This document shows, piece after piece, positions 34,873 through 43,637 of a DNA stretch of 64,000 nucleotides; position 1 is the stretch's first letter; every line of letters starts with the position of its first letter. The notes under the pieces were generated by a model. The model saw only the letters and a program-made list of their open reading frames with translations, made no database searches and was not told where the DNA came from. The position numbers were made by a program, and so were the translations under genes. Origin of the DNA: Alphaproteobacteria bacterium (GTDB lineage Bacteria; Pseudomonadota; Alphaproteobacteria; UBA1280; UBA6503); the NCBI GenBank assembly GCA_021774615.1, contig JAJFIW010000025.1, positions 1-64,000 on the forward strand, in the 5' to 3' direction.

Positions 34873-35193
34873 TTATTTCATAGATATATGGCGTGCACCC
34901 AATAAGGATACTGCTACCGCCATAAACCAGACAAGAAGACCTGATATTTCTGGTAGAACAGCATTATGTATAAGCTTTGTTATCCCCATGGGGATAATAA
35001 TAAAGAATATAAAGCATAATAATGCAGTATTTTCCTTTGCTGAAATGCAAGTCATTACCACCATCAACGCAATAATTACCCACGTAGCTAAGGTTGTGGA
35101 TATATAGTCTTGATATACCCATACCCCGCCTGCAATAAGTAAACTACTAGTAAGAAATATAAGTAGCCATTTGGTAAATAAATTAGAGTCCAT
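34873..35193 (-). CDS. Small membrane protein, cluster C gene 1
   Basis: 106 residues from ATG 35193, which has TGGAGGT 7 nt upstream; the longer frame to 35319 runs through the leader tract and is rejected. TM1 has GGVWVYQDYIST, the tryptophan block; the C-terminus ends LLGARHISMK. Leader shares TCTTACTATTTC with cluster B gene 7. Function unknown. Confidence 0.78.
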   Translation of the reverse strand: MDSNLFTKWLLIFLTSSLLIAGGVWVYQDYISTTLATWVIIALMVVMTCISAKENTALLCFIFFIIIPMGITKLIHNAVLPEISGLLVWFMAVAVSLLGARHISMK

Positions 35194-35209
35194 AGTTGAC
35201 CTCCAGTGT

Positions 35210-35234
35210 AAAAGAAAAAAAGAAATAGTAAGAT
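35210..35234 (-). promoter_or_regulatory. Pyrimidine-tract leader (copy 8)
   Basis: Minus strand ATCTTACTATTTCTTTTTTT then CTTTT, 15 nt before TGGAGG. Core identical to copy 3. Confidence 0.55.
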
Positions 35235-35340
35235 AGGTAGAAACTAAGAGCCAAAGCATACTATTCTTATAAAGAATTGCAAGCTTTACCCAAAGCAAAT
35301 TTTTCTCAGGGTAACTCAATATTTTTTTATGTTAGGAGGG

Positions 35341-35673
35341 TTATTGGTTAGTGTCTATTGCCTCTGGCTCGTTTTGAAGCAGTTTTTTAGCTTCTTCGGT
35401 AAGGTTGTAATCACCTTCTTTGAGTTTACGAGGAATGTCGGACTCTTTGTAGTCTTTGATTAACTTACCTACTGTAATATCCCACTGTTTTTCTGCTTTG
35501 TCTTCGATATTATCAATAGTTTTGTCTACGGTTACGATAGCTTCTTTAACTTCTTTTTGGTTCAGAAGTTTTTGGGTGTTTCTGTATGCAAACTCTTCGG
35601 CTTTGCTGCTCTGTGCCTGTACTGTGACAGGTAGCATAATAATAAAGCCAATTAAGAGCATAAAATGTTGCAT
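35341..35673 (-). CDS. Small secreted helical protein
   Basis: 110 residues from ATG 35673 (AAAGGGA upstream). Signal peptide cut near VQAQ, then a charged helical chain (KEVKEAIVTVDKTIDNIEDKA). The frame extends upstream to 35859 but would run across maf on the opposite strand. No family recognised; probably periplasmic. Confidence 0.7.
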   Translation of the reverse strand: MQHFMLLIGFIIMLPVTVQAQSSKAEEFAYRNTQKLLNQKEVKEAIVTVDKTIDNIEDKAEKQWDITVGKLIKDYKESDIPRKLKEGDYNLTEEAKKLLQNEPEAIDTNQ

Positions 35674-35737
35674 AGGGTTCCCTTTATTTAATAGCCTGAT
35701 TATACTAGCTGTATAAAAATATAAAAGGAAGAACATA

Positions 35738-36328
35738 GTGGCTAAGATTATTTTAGCATCATCGTCTAAAAGCAGGCAGCACCAATTAAAACAAGCAGGG
35801 GTAAAGTTTACCTCTATACCTGCTGAGGTTGACGAAGGCGCAATTGAGGCCGAAAACAAAGGTAAACCACTGCGTGAGGTAGCAGAAAAGCTCGCTATAG
35901 CAAAAGGTATGGTTGTCTCAAAACTGCACCCTGATGCTGTTATTATAGCTGGTGATCAAATTTGTGCTTTGGGTGATGATATTTTAAATAAACCAACCAC
36001 CAATCAAAACGCCGTAATGCAGCTCGAGAAATTATCTGGGCAGACCCATAATTTGTATACAGCAGCATGTTTATGCAAAAATGGTGAGATTATTTGGCAA
36101 GATGTTATAACAACATCTCTGCATATGCGCCCCCTTAGCCTAGACGAAATAGAAAACTATGTTGCTAGCGAAGATGTGCGCAGTTGCTGTGGTAGCTACC
36201 GTATCGAGAGCAAAGGGGTGCGGTTGTTCCAACGGATTGACGGCGACAGCATGTCTATCCAAGGTTTGCCGATAGTGCGCCTTTTAAGTGCCCTTTACGA
36301 TAATGATTTTATTGGTTTTGATAAATAA
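35738..36328 (+). CDS. maf: Maf-family nucleotide pyrophosphatase
   Basis: 196 residues from GTG 35738 (AAGGAAG upstream). Maf proteins hydrolyse dTTP/UTP or modified nucleotides. Seen: IILASSSKSRQHQLKQAG, EVDEG, AIIAGDQ-like VIIAGDQICAL, LSGQTHNLYTA, and SYRIESKG. The QTHNLYT form suits the YceF-like subgroup rather than YhdE (inference). Next to coaE, a common alphaproteobacterial neighbour. Confidence 0.93.
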   Translation: MAKIILASSSKSRQHQLKQAGVKFTSIPAEVDEGAIEAENKGKPLREVAEKLAIAKGMVVSKLHPDAVIIAGDQICALGDDILNKPTTNQNAVMQLEKLSGQTHNLYTAACLCKNGEIIWQDVITTSLHMRPLSLDEIENYVASEDVRSCCGSYRIESKGVRLFQRIDGDSMSIQGLPIVRLLSALYDNDFIGFDK

Positions 36329-36340
36329 GGTTTTTATTTG

Positions 36341-36973
36341 GTGTATTTATTAGGTTTAACAGGTGGAATAGCAAGCGGCAAAAGTACTGTTGCAGGTTTC
36401 TTTAAAGATGCTGGCGCAGTTATTGTTGACGCTGATGCCATTGTCCACGATTTACAGCAAGCTGGCACTCCACAAACAGTTACTATTGTTGCAAAGCTAG
36501 GTAAACATGTACTAGCAGCAGATGGCAGCCTTAATAGAGCTGCCTTAACTAAAGAGATTTTTGCCGATAATAGCGTATTAGACTTCCTCGAAGATGTGCT
36601 CCACCCCGCAGTGCGCCATGAGGAAGAAAAGCAGATAGAGCAGGCCGTAGCTAAAGGTGTAAAATTAGTAGTTCTTGATATCCCCCTACTATTTGAAACT
36701 GGAGCCGACAAAATATGCGACGGGGTTGCAGTTTGTGACATCCCAACTGAACTACGCAAACAGCGGGCGTTTGAGCGCCCTAATATGAGCGAAGAAAAAT
36801 GGCAAGCAATCGCCAGCCGTCGTTGGGGTGAAGACAAAATAAGGCAGGGGGCTGGCTTTCTCATCCAAACCGATACCACGCTCGAACAAACCGAACAGCA
36901 AGTTAAAGATTTGTATACAAAACTATCCCAACAAAATGGCAGTGCTTGGCCAAAATTATGGCGCTCTGCCTAG
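36341..36973 (+). CDS. coaE: Dephospho-CoA kinase
   Basis: 210 residues from GTG 36341, which puts GLTGGIASGKST (P-loop) at residues 5-16 as in the family; TTG 36338 is one codon earlier. Last step of coenzyme A synthesis. Also seen: DADAIVHDL, LHPAVRHEE and VLDIPLLFETGAD. The stop overlaps the convergent cytochrome b gene by 4 nt. Confidence 0.95.
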   Translation: MYLLGLTGGIASGKSTVAGFFKDAGAVIVDADAIVHDLQQAGTPQTVTIVAKLGKHVLAADGSLNRAALTKEIFADNSVLDFLEDVLHPAVRHEEEKQIEQAVAKGVKLVVLDIPLLFETGADKICDGVAVCDIPTELRKQRAFERPNMSEEKWQAIASRRWGEDKIRQGAGFLIQTDTTLEQTEQQVKDLYTKLSQQNGSAWPKLWRSA

Positions 36974-37497
36974 TTTCTGCCAGTCATCCGCCCTAGGACA
37001 TTGTCTTTACGAACAAACTGGTGGTATATAACCGCTGCCACATGAATAACCAGCAGTGCAATTAAGGCAAAACCAGCATATTCGTGTACTTCATGGAGTA
37101 TATCAAATAGTTCTTTATTCTTAGGTACAATGCTAGGCAAGGTAAATAAACCAAACACGCTAACTGGATACCCCCCTGAGGATGACATTGCCCAGCCACT
37201 CATTGGCATTAAGAACATAAAAAAATAAAGTAGCCGATGTGCTGCTGTTGCTAATTTTTTCTCGCACTCTTTCATGCTGCTAGGGAATGGGGGTGCTTTA
37301 TGTTTGTAAACCCAAATAATCCGTAAAAAGAAGGCCAGTAAAATTAGAACCCCAGTAGCTTTATGGTAACCATATAACTCACCTACTTCAGGGGTAAACT
37401 CTAGGTCAGCCATGTATAGCCCTAAAGCAAGTGTACCTATAATTGCTATGGCCATAGTCCAATGGAATATTCTGCTAACAAGGTTATATTTGTTCAT
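36970..37497 (-). CDS. Cytochrome b561-family protein
   Basis: 175 residues, four membrane helices with heme-ligand histidines: RIFHWTMA, YGYHKATG, AAHRLLYFFMF and HEVHEYAGFAL/VIHVAAV. This family (YodB/CybB type) carries electrons between quinol and periplasmic acceptors such as superoxide. The ATG overlaps the dnaQ stop (TAATG) with GGAAGGA just upstream. Confidence 0.92.
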   Translation of the reverse strand: MNKYNLVSRIFHWTMAIAIIGTLALGLYMADLEFTPEVGELYGYHKATGVLILLAFFLRIIWVYKHKAPPFPSSMKECEKKLATAAHRLLYFFMFLMPMSGWAMSSSGGYPVSVFGLFTLPSIVPKNKELFDILHEVHEYAGFALIALLVIHVAAVIYHQFVRKDNVLGRMTGRN

Positions 37498-38177
37498 TAT
37501 TTCTGTCCTTCCCATAGGTTATCTTTAATATTTTTAATAAAAGCTTGGTGTGCTTCTAACTCTGCTGTTGATGCAGCAAAAGTACGTGCTGGTTGTGGGG
37601 CTGTTGTTTTATACCGGGTGTCATCAGCTAAAAGCTCCTCATCGGAAGCAAAAGCCAGCCCAGGTTGCTGCCCTCCTGTTAGCTCCATATAAACTGCGGC
37701 TAGGAGTTGTGCATCAAGTAAAGCTCCGTGTAGCTCACGCCCTGAAAGGTCAACCTCAAAGCGGCGGCAAAGGGCGTCAAGGCTAGCTTGTGCACCGGGG
37801 AATTTTTGCCTAGCAATAACTAAAGTGTCGATAATCTCGTTGTTTAGTTCGTCTTTATTGGCAAACTCGGTTAGTTCGTGGTTAAGAAAGCGAATATCAA
37901 AAGATGCATTATGGGCTACAATGGGGCTATCACTTATAAATTTAAGAAAGTCATCAGCAACATCTGCAAAAATTGGCATGCCTGCTACCTTATCGTTGGT
38001 AATACCATGCACTCGGATGGCTGTGGCCTCAATTTCGCGCTCGGGGTTTAAATATTGGTGGTAAGTACGCCCTGTTGGGAGGCGGTTGACAACCTCTAAC
38101 GCACCAATCTCGATAACCCTATGCCCATCTTTTGGGCTAAGGCCAGTGGTTTCAGTATCAAGGATAATTTCTCTCAT
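37497..38177 (-). CDS. dnaQ: DNA polymerase III epsilon subunit (proofreading exonuclease)
   Basis: 226 residues. DEDDh exonuclease: ExoI DTETTGLSP (about 6-14), RVIEIGALEV, ExoII NASFDIRFLNHEL, ExoIII HGALLDAQLLA. The C-terminal tail (AHQAFIKNI) likely binds the alpha subunit. Second gene of DMT-dnaQ-cytochrome b. Confidence 0.96.
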   Translation of the reverse strand: MREIILDTETTGLSPKDGHRVIEIGALEVVNRLPTGRTYHQYLNPEREIEATAIRVHGITNDKVAGMPIFADVADDFLKFISDSPIVAHNASFDIRFLNHELTEFANKDELNNEIIDTLVIARQKFPGAQASLDALCRRFEVDLSGRELHGALLDAQLLAAVYMELTGGQQPGLAFASDEELLADDTRYKTTAPQPARTFAASTAELEAHQAFIKNIKDNLWEGQK

Positions 38178-38179
38178 GC

Positions 38180-39196
38180 TTATTCCTCAGCTAGTGGCGC
38201 ATTGTTTTGTGCTAGTACGGTTATTTTCTTTGCATTATGAGCACGCATAAATACCATTGTCATCGCACCTGCTGTCATAATAAATCCTGCTGTTACATCT
38301 AGCATATCAAGGGTGGGTGTTTCTATTAAATTCAGCGCAACTAAAAGGCCCTCGGCACCTAATGTTGCAAATGGTGCAAGTGTTGCAGCCATAAGTAGGC
38401 TTTCGGTTTTTAGAAGCCGTGCAGCATATAAATAAAGATACATACTAGGAGCACGAAGGGCTAAACCAACCGCAATTCCAGATATCCAAGTACCTGTATG
38501 GGTGAAACTATCAAAAGTTGGTGCTTTGGTTAGTATAGTGCTTAGCATTGAGCCTGCCGACTCCATAATAAGAGTTTCTTCCTTAAGGTAAGCAAGTAAA
38601 ACCGCAATCAGAATAAAGAAGAAGCTGCTCGATAAAAGAATAATGCCCGTATAATGCAACCTAGCGTGGATACCCGACGCACGATTAGACGCAGGGTGGC
38701 TTTCGGCAATAACAGTTAATACTGTGTCGCACACTGCAGCCAGCATAACTAAAATAACTGCAATATTTAAAAAAGCATCTTCTTGGCGGGTAACTAGCAT
38801 AATAAAACCACCAATTAACAAGATAGCTCCAGGAATATCACTCTTTTGTGGGGTGCGTTTAAATATTAAATAAGCCGCAATAAGCCCCATAATTACATTA
38901 ACCCGTAGCATAAAATTAGCTTCTGAAGCTGAAACTTGGGTAAATGCAAATACTAAAAGCAGAGTCATCAGAACTCTAAAAAAGCCGAAAACCCAAGTAT
39001 GAACATGGTATAAAGCATTTAGCCGCCCATGCCCACGCCCAGCAATAAGCAGCATTAACATAGAGCCCACAAAAAGGTTAACACACGAGAACATCCAAGG
39101 ATCAGCAGCCATTTCGACTACTGCATAACGGCTAGCCGCATCTAAAAAGCCCCATAAAATAACAGCACCAAATGCCATAATCAGACCACGTTCCAT
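38180..39196 (-). CDS. DMT/EamA-type transporter
   Basis: 338 residues with about ten hydrophobic helices in two homologous halves (AVILWGFLDAASRYA opening each EamA unit in typical manner). Exports or imports small metabolites; substrate unknown. AGGAG precedes the ATG. It starts the dnaQ operon, and its stop is 2 nt from dnaQ. Confidence 0.82.
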   Translation of the reverse strand: MERGLIMAFGAVILWGFLDAASRYAVVEMAADPWMFSCVNLFVGSMLMLLIAGRGHGRLNALYHVHTWVFGFFRVLMTLLLVFAFTQVSASEANFMLRVNVIMGLIAAYLIFKRTPQKSDIPGAILLIGGFIMLVTRQEDAFLNIAVILVMLAAVCDTVLTVIAESHPASNRASGIHARLHYTGIILLSSSFFFILIAVLLAYLKEETLIMESAGSMLSTILTKAPTFDSFTHTGTWISGIAVGLALRAPSMYLYLYAARLLKTESLLMAATLAPFATLGAEGLLVALNLIETPTLDMLDVTAGFIMTAGAMTMVFMRAHNAKKITVLAQNNAPLAEE

Positions 39197-39261
39197 AAGG
39201 ATACTCCTAATAAATACAATATATTATGTATACAGCAATATTATAATTGGTGCAACGGCGC

Positions 39262-40782
39262 TTAATTACTATTAAATGATCCAACAGAATTGAAAGTAGA
39301 TAGCTTCTGCCCGATATCAGCAAGGACAGCTTCTAAAGCCTCTGGCGAGCTTGGGCTTTCGCCTGTAACTACTAGCGATGGGATATTAGATGATGCCCGC
39401 ACTAGCCCCCATGTACCATCATCAAGCATTAATCGTATACCATTTACGGTAATTAACTCGCTGATTGCTTGCCCACCAATTGTAGTGCCATTTTGTTGGG
39501 CTTGTTTGTATAGCTCGGTTACTTGGTCAACAACGCCATATTTCTCGCTGTCGGGGCAGGTTGGGTGGTAGGTAGCAGCTTGGAATGTTGGTAGTAGCTC
39601 TGCTAGTAGTTCACCAACAGATTTACCAGTTTCAGACATAACTTGGAGTAGCATAATTCCACCAGCAAGGCCATCATCGTATAGCCCTCCTGCTGGTAAG
39701 GTGTCACTTTGTGGGTGGTTAAAGAAGAAATGCCCACTTTTTTCGAACCCTGCTAATGCATTGTCTTGGGCTACTTTGCGTTTAATGTGCGAATGCCCTG
39801 TTTTCCAGTAAGTAGCAGTAGCACCATTTTGTTTTAATACTTCATCAATCATAAATAGGCCTGTTGATTTAACATCTACCACAAAACGTGCATTCTTGTA
39901 TTTTGTTGCAAGGAATCGTGCCAGTATTAAGGCTAGCTTATCGTTATAAATCATCTTGCCTGACGCATCAGCCACACCAACACGGTCGCCATCGCCGTCA
40001 AAAGCTAGGCCTAGGTCTGCTTTCTCGCTACAAACTTTGTCTGCTAGCGATTCCATAAAGGCATTGTTTTCGGGGTTAGGGTTAAAGTGGGGGTAAGTGT
40101 AATCAAGCTTAGTATGTAGTGGTATAACATCGCAGCCAATTTCTTTGAAAACTTCTGGCGCAAAAGCACCTGCTGTACCGTTTCCTGTTGCTATAACCAC
40201 TTTAAGCGGTTTTTGTAATTTTAGGCGGCTTTGTAGCTGTTCTTTATACAATCCTGCCATATCGTAGCGTTGTTGGTAGCTACCACTACCTGTAGTAAAT
40301 GCAGCATTAAGAACAATGTCTTTTAGCTCTAGCATTTGTTCAGGCCCATGGGTAAGGCGTGGCTCCAGCCCCATTTTTACCCCACTCCAACCATTATCGT
40401 TGTGGCTAGCGGTAACCATAGCAAGGCCATGGGTATTTAACGTAGTTTGGGCAAAGTATACAGTTGGGCTTAAGGCAAGGCCAATATCAGTCACACGACA
40501 GCCTGTTGCCATCAACCCACCTATAATAGCTTGTTTAATAGCCAAAGAGTACGAGCGATAGTCATGCCCTATAACTACAGTTGGGTTTTCGCCGTGGTGA
40601 CGGGTTAGCTGGGTGCCTAGCCCCATCCCCAAATAGAAAAAACCATTAAGGTTTATATCGCCAAAAACTTCCCAACGGGCATCATACTCGCGGAAACCCT
40701 CAGGAGCAATAATGGCAGTGTTCTCATATTCTATAGAGTTTTCGGCAATGCCTGTTTGTGGTTTTGGGAAAGATTGGCTCAT
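39262..40782 (-). CDS. Phosphomannomutase/phosphoglucomutase (AlgC-like)
   Basis: 506 residues, alpha-D-phosphohexomutase family. Active-site serine in VTASHNDNGWSG (about 116), metal site LAFDGDGDRVGV, sugar-binding GFEKSGHFFF and phosphate-binding VRASSNIPSL. It supplies mannose-1-P or glucose-1-P for surface polysaccharide. The SHNDNG sequence lacks the proline of the usual SHNP. 2 nt after the PCuAC gene. Confidence 0.92.
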   Translation of the reverse strand: MSQSFPKPQTGIAENSIEYENTAIIAPEGFREYDARWEVFGDINLNGFFYLGMGLGTQLTRHHGENPTVVIGHDYRSYSLAIKQAIIGGLMATGCRVTDIGLALSPTVYFAQTTLNTHGLAMVTASHNDNGWSGVKMGLEPRLTHGPEQMLELKDIVLNAAFTTGSGSYQQRYDMAGLYKEQLQSRLKLQKPLKVVIATGNGTAGAFAPEVFKEIGCDVIPLHTKLDYTYPHFNPNPENNAFMESLADKVCSEKADLGLAFDGDGDRVGVADASGKMIYNDKLALILARFLATKYKNARFVVDVKSTGLFMIDEVLKQNGATATYWKTGHSHIKRKVAQDNALAGFEKSGHFFFNHPQSDTLPAGGLYDDGLAGGIMLLQVMSETGKSVGELLAELLPTFQAATYHPTCPDSEKYGVVDQVTELYKQAQQNGTTIGGQAISELITVNGIRLMLDDGTWGLVRASSNIPSLVVTGESPSSPEALEAVLADIGQKLSTFNSVGSFNSN

Positions 40783-40784
40783 TG

Positions 40785-41270
40785 TTAGTGTTCCTTGATA
40801 ATAGGCACTGGTTGGTTAGGCTGTTGATGAATAACAGCTTTTACGTATAGTGCAGGGCTATTTTTAAATGTTAATTTAACTGGGATTTCCATCCCCAGTT
40901 TTAAAGGCTGGTTTAACCTTGAAAGCATAAGGTGTATACCACCAGGTTTTAGCTTCACAATAGATTTTGCGGGTATTCTAATTTCTTGCTTGGGTAAGGG
41001 GCGCATTGTATTAATGCCTTCACCATAGTTGTGGGTATATTGTAGCAGTACTTTTTTTGCAATTGGTGACGATGCTTTAATTAAAACATCATCTGTGTCG
41101 GTAGGGTTGACGATTTCCATATAGACAGGGCGGCTCTTTAGCCATTTAGGGGCAACTAAAGTATAAGCATTGTTAATTTCTATAGATATTTCTGCATTTA
41201 AGCGTGGCTCAAGCTCTGCATGTGCAAAAACTGGGAAAGCAAATATAACTAGAAATACTAACCAGCGCAT
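40785..41270 (-). CDS. PCu(A)C-type periplasmic copper chaperone
   Basis: 161 residues with a signal peptide (cut near AHA). PCuAC proteins deliver Cu(I) to the CuA site of cytochrome c oxidase. Visible pieces: VYMEIVNPTDTDDVL, INTMRPLP and GGIHLMLSRL (the HxM pair). The first His of the family motif is in QYTHNYG. It fits the complete aa3-type oxidase operon downstream in this window. Overlaps the DUF971 gene by 13 nt. Confidence 0.85.
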   Translation of the reverse strand: MRWLVFLVIFAFPVFAHAELEPRLNAEISIEINNAYTLVAPKWLKSRPVYMEIVNPTDTDDVLIKASSPIAKKVLLQYTHNYGEGINTMRPLPKQEIRIPAKSIVKLKPGGIHLMLSRLNQPLKLGMEIPVKLTFKNSPALYVKAVIHQQPNQPVPIIKEH

Positions 41271-41635
41271 GTTGCAACCCCTTGGTCTACACGGCTAAGC
41301 CCTTTTTCGGCAAGAGATGTGGTATAATTTGTCCATTCATCAAATTGTTTCTCGCCCATATTGGCAAAGAACTCCCATGTGTAAATGCCGCTGTTGTGGT
41401 TGTCGGTAAATGTAAGCTGGATGGCATAGTTCCCTACAGGCTTTATAGCTGTAATAGTAACTCCTTTTTTACCACCAATAATTTTACGTTGCCCTATACC
41501 GTGTCCTTGCACTTCAGCTGAGGGGGACATAACCCGCAAAAACTCAGCAGTAAAAGTAAATTTTTTATCGGTAAAAGAAACAGTAAGTGTTTCCTTATCG
41601 GGGGATAGCCTTATTTCTGATGGTGCAGCACCCAT
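41258..41635 (-). CDS. DUF971 / GBBH-like N-terminal-domain protein
   Basis: 125 residues. The family resembles the N-terminal domain of gamma-butyrobetaine hydroxylase and is near iron-sulfur and respiratory genes in many genomes. Seen: IRLSPDKETLTVSFTD and FTDNHNSGIYTWEFF, where the normal form is FxDGHxTGIYSW. No catalytic role known. Confidence 0.88.
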   Translation of the reverse strand: MGAAPSEIRLSPDKETLTVSFTDKKFTFTAEFLRVMSPSAEVQGHGIGQRKIIGGKKGVTITAIKPVGNYAIQLTFTDNHNSGIYTWEFFANMGEKQFDEWTNYTTSLAEKGLSRVDQGVATCAG

Positions 41636-41646
41636 AAACAGACACC

Positions 41647-41901
41647 TTATTTTTTTGTAGCTTTAGTAGGTTTATAGCGTGCTTTTTCATCTGCACTAAG
41701 AGGGCGAGCTTCATCTTCTAGCATTACAGGGATACCATCACGGATTGGATATGCAACATTAGCAGCCACCGATATAAGTTCGTTTGCAGCAGAGTTGTAA
41801 ACTAAAGGCGCTTTAGTTTGCGGGCATACTAGCAATTCGAGCAACTTTGGGTCAGGCTGGCTGGCTTTAGGCTGCTCTACTGTTTTTTGTTTATCCTGCA
41901 T
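41647..41901 (-). CDS. Trm112-family protein
   Basis: 84 residues. Trm112 proteins are small zinc-ribbon partners of methyltransferases. Seen: [14 protein letters not shown] and [15 protein letters not shown]. Only one Cys (VCPQ) is left of the usual zinc set, as in many bacterial members. The ATG lies within the end of dksA; a GTG 12 nt upstream is possible. Confidence 0.88.
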   Translation of the reverse strand: MQDKQKTVEQPKASQPDPKLLELLVCPQTKAPLVYNSAANELISVAANVAYPIRDGIPVMLEDEARPLSADEKARYKPTKATKK

Positions 41902-42379
41902 AGCCTTTTTCACGCTTTTCTTGGATACGCTTAGCTTCGATGCTTAAAGTTGCAATTGGGCGAGCCAACAGTCTAGGGATACCAATAGGGTCGCCTGTTT
42001 CTTCGCAGAAACCAAATAAACCATTGCCATCATCTTCGCCTTTTACACTGTTCTCGATGCGGTGCAATGCTTCGTCAATCTTCATGATTAGCTTACGCTC
42101 GCGGTCACGGGTGCGTAGCTCAACGCCTTGGTCATACTCTGACGAGGCAACGTCGCTTAGGTCAGCATTGGTGTTTCCGTCTTGTAGGTCTTGCAGAGTT
42201 TCTTCAAGCTCAAGCTCGAGGTTTTGTCTCCAGTCCATCAATAATGCGCGGAAGTAAGCCAATTGTTTTGGGCTCATAAAATCTTCTTTTTCGGTCGGGA
42301 TATATCCTTTAGGGAAGTCCACACCTTCACCAGGAAGTAACCGTGTGTCATCGGTACGTTTTAGTTGTGCTTCGGCCAT
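41891..42379 (-). CDS. dksA: RNA polymerase-binding transcription factor DksA
   Basis: 162 residues. DksA enters the RNA-polymerase secondary channel and works with ppGpp. Coiled-coil with [23 protein letters not shown] (in part), tip DxxDxA as DLSDVA. The zinc finger is reduced: [12 protein letters not shown] then [11 protein letters not shown] keeps one Cys of four, the alphaproteobacterial form. First gene of a five-gene operon through phosphomannomutase. Confidence 0.95.
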   Translation of the reverse strand: MAEAQLKRTDDTRLLPGEGVDFPKGYIPTEKEDFMSPKQLAYFRALLMDWRQNLELELEETLQDLQDGNTNADLSDVASSEYDQGVELRTRDRERKLIMKIDEALHRIENSVKGEDDGNGLFGFCEETGDPIGIPRLLARPIATLSIEAKRIQEKREKGYAG

Positions 42380-42466
42380 AACATATCGCTCCTTACTATT
42401 TTAAATTGTGACAAAAAATTACATCATTTACATAAGATTAGCAATAAAATTGGTGAAAGTAGAAAA

Positions 42467-42543
<77 letters not shown>

Positions 42544-42608
42544 ATAATATACTAGTTTTGATATCATTTTAAGTGGAAGAATGCCAGCTTTTTAGTTATG
42601 CTAGTAGC

Positions 42609-42836
42609 ATGAAACAGTTTTTTACACGTGTAGTAGGTAGGTTCTATAAGTCTGATGTAACATCAAAACCTGTGGTTTTGCGTGGCCGCCCTGCAGAGGT
42701 CTTTTATACCGATAAACCTAAAGTATCTTGTGATGGGCCAGATTTTTCTCGGCATCCACGTATATACTTAACTATCCCTACAGAGCAAAGCCAAGTGTTC
42801 TGCCCTTATTGTAGCCGAGTATTTAAGCTACAGTAA
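42609..42836 (+). CDS. Zinc-finger protein, zf-CHCC (NDUFS6-like)
   Basis: 75 residues from ATG 42609 (a GTG at 42573 gives 87). C-terminal domain KVSCDGPDFSRHPRIYLTIP and VFCPYCSRVFKL gives the C-H-C-C zinc set of the NDUFS6 accessory subunit of complex I. Alphaproteobacteria keep a similar small protein. Confidence 0.85.
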   Translation: MKQFFTRVVGRFYKSDVTSKPVVLRGRPAEVFYTDKPKVSCDGPDFSRHPRIYLTIPTEQSQVFCPYCSRVFKLQ

Positions 42837-42839
42837 ATT

Positions 42840-43628
42840 TTAGTATCTACCTCTAAGCCTTCTGTTAACCTCTTGTGTAGCTAGTTCTCTTAACGATATT
42901 CCATTGGCCGAGCTAATAACAGTATTGTTTATAATAACAACAGGGAATTTTTTGGTTTGTAGAATTTCAAAGTCTTCCATGTCTTGTTCCATTTGTTTTA
43001 TATAGCGCTCGCTTCCATCTGCTATAAGGTTTCTTGTTTCCCTAAGTGGAACCTTTAAACCTTCAAGAATAGATACATAGTCTGAGGCAGTTACAGCATT
43101 GTTTTTGTAGGCATTGTCGGCAAATTGCCAATAAATACCTTTTTCGTGTGCTAATGCCGAGAATAACCCTGTTTGGATAATGCTGTTTATATCAGGGTCT
43201 GCTATGTTTTTACCATTTTTATTAAGCATGAACTTTATAGTCATATTTAATTTTGATGGATTACGAATTGTAATATCTTTTAATGCTCTGATTGTTTCGT
43301 GGCAGCTATTACAATTAAGGTTAGCAAATACTATTATTTGGGTTGGGGCAGATAACTCACCAGTTCTTGGGTTAAAACTATGTACAGGCATATCAATACT
43401 AGGTTGCTTACTGCTATTTAATACACCATTTTTACTTTTGGCTACTTGTATAGAGTTTTCCTGCTTTTTAGGGGTGTTGCTTTGGCTGTTAGAGAAATCA
43501 ATATATTCGTATCCAGTACGTATGCTCATCAATATTAGTGACAATACAACAAGTAATACTCCTGTTTTAAAGCCATCAACCCGCCACTTATGGCGGGTTG
43601 CATTGTTCTTGTGCCTTTTGTTAAACAT
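42840..43628 (-). CDS. DsbA-like thioredoxin-fold protein 2 (CNSC site)
   Basis: 262 residues. N-terminal membrane anchor (about 16-36), linker, then a DsbA-like domain: VFANLNCNSCHETIRAL (CNSC), a helical insert and KKFPVVIINN with the cis-proline. CNSC is unusual for a DsbA oxidase. Follows another DsbA-like gene by 9 nt. The start is ATG 43628 (TTG 43637 is the alternative). Confidence 0.78.
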   Translation of the reverse strand: MFNKRHKNNATRHKWRVDGFKTGVLLVVLSLILMSIRTGYEYIDFSNSQSNTPKKQENSIQVAKSKNGVLNSSKQPSIDMPVHSFNPRTGELSAPTQIIVFANLNCNSCHETIRALKDITIRNPSKLNMTIKFMLNKNGKNIADPDINSIIQTGLFSALAHEKGIYWQFADNAYKNNAVTASDYVSILEGLKVPLRETRNLIADGSERYIKQMEQDMEDFEILQTKKFPVVIINNTVISSANGISLRELATQEVNRRLRGRY

Positions 43629-43637
43629 AATAGGCAA

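Noticed and set aside
35674-35859. N-terminal extension of the secreted protein at 35341
   Set aside because: It would overlap maf on the opposite strand; the ATG at 35673 has a ribosome-binding site and starts a signal peptide.
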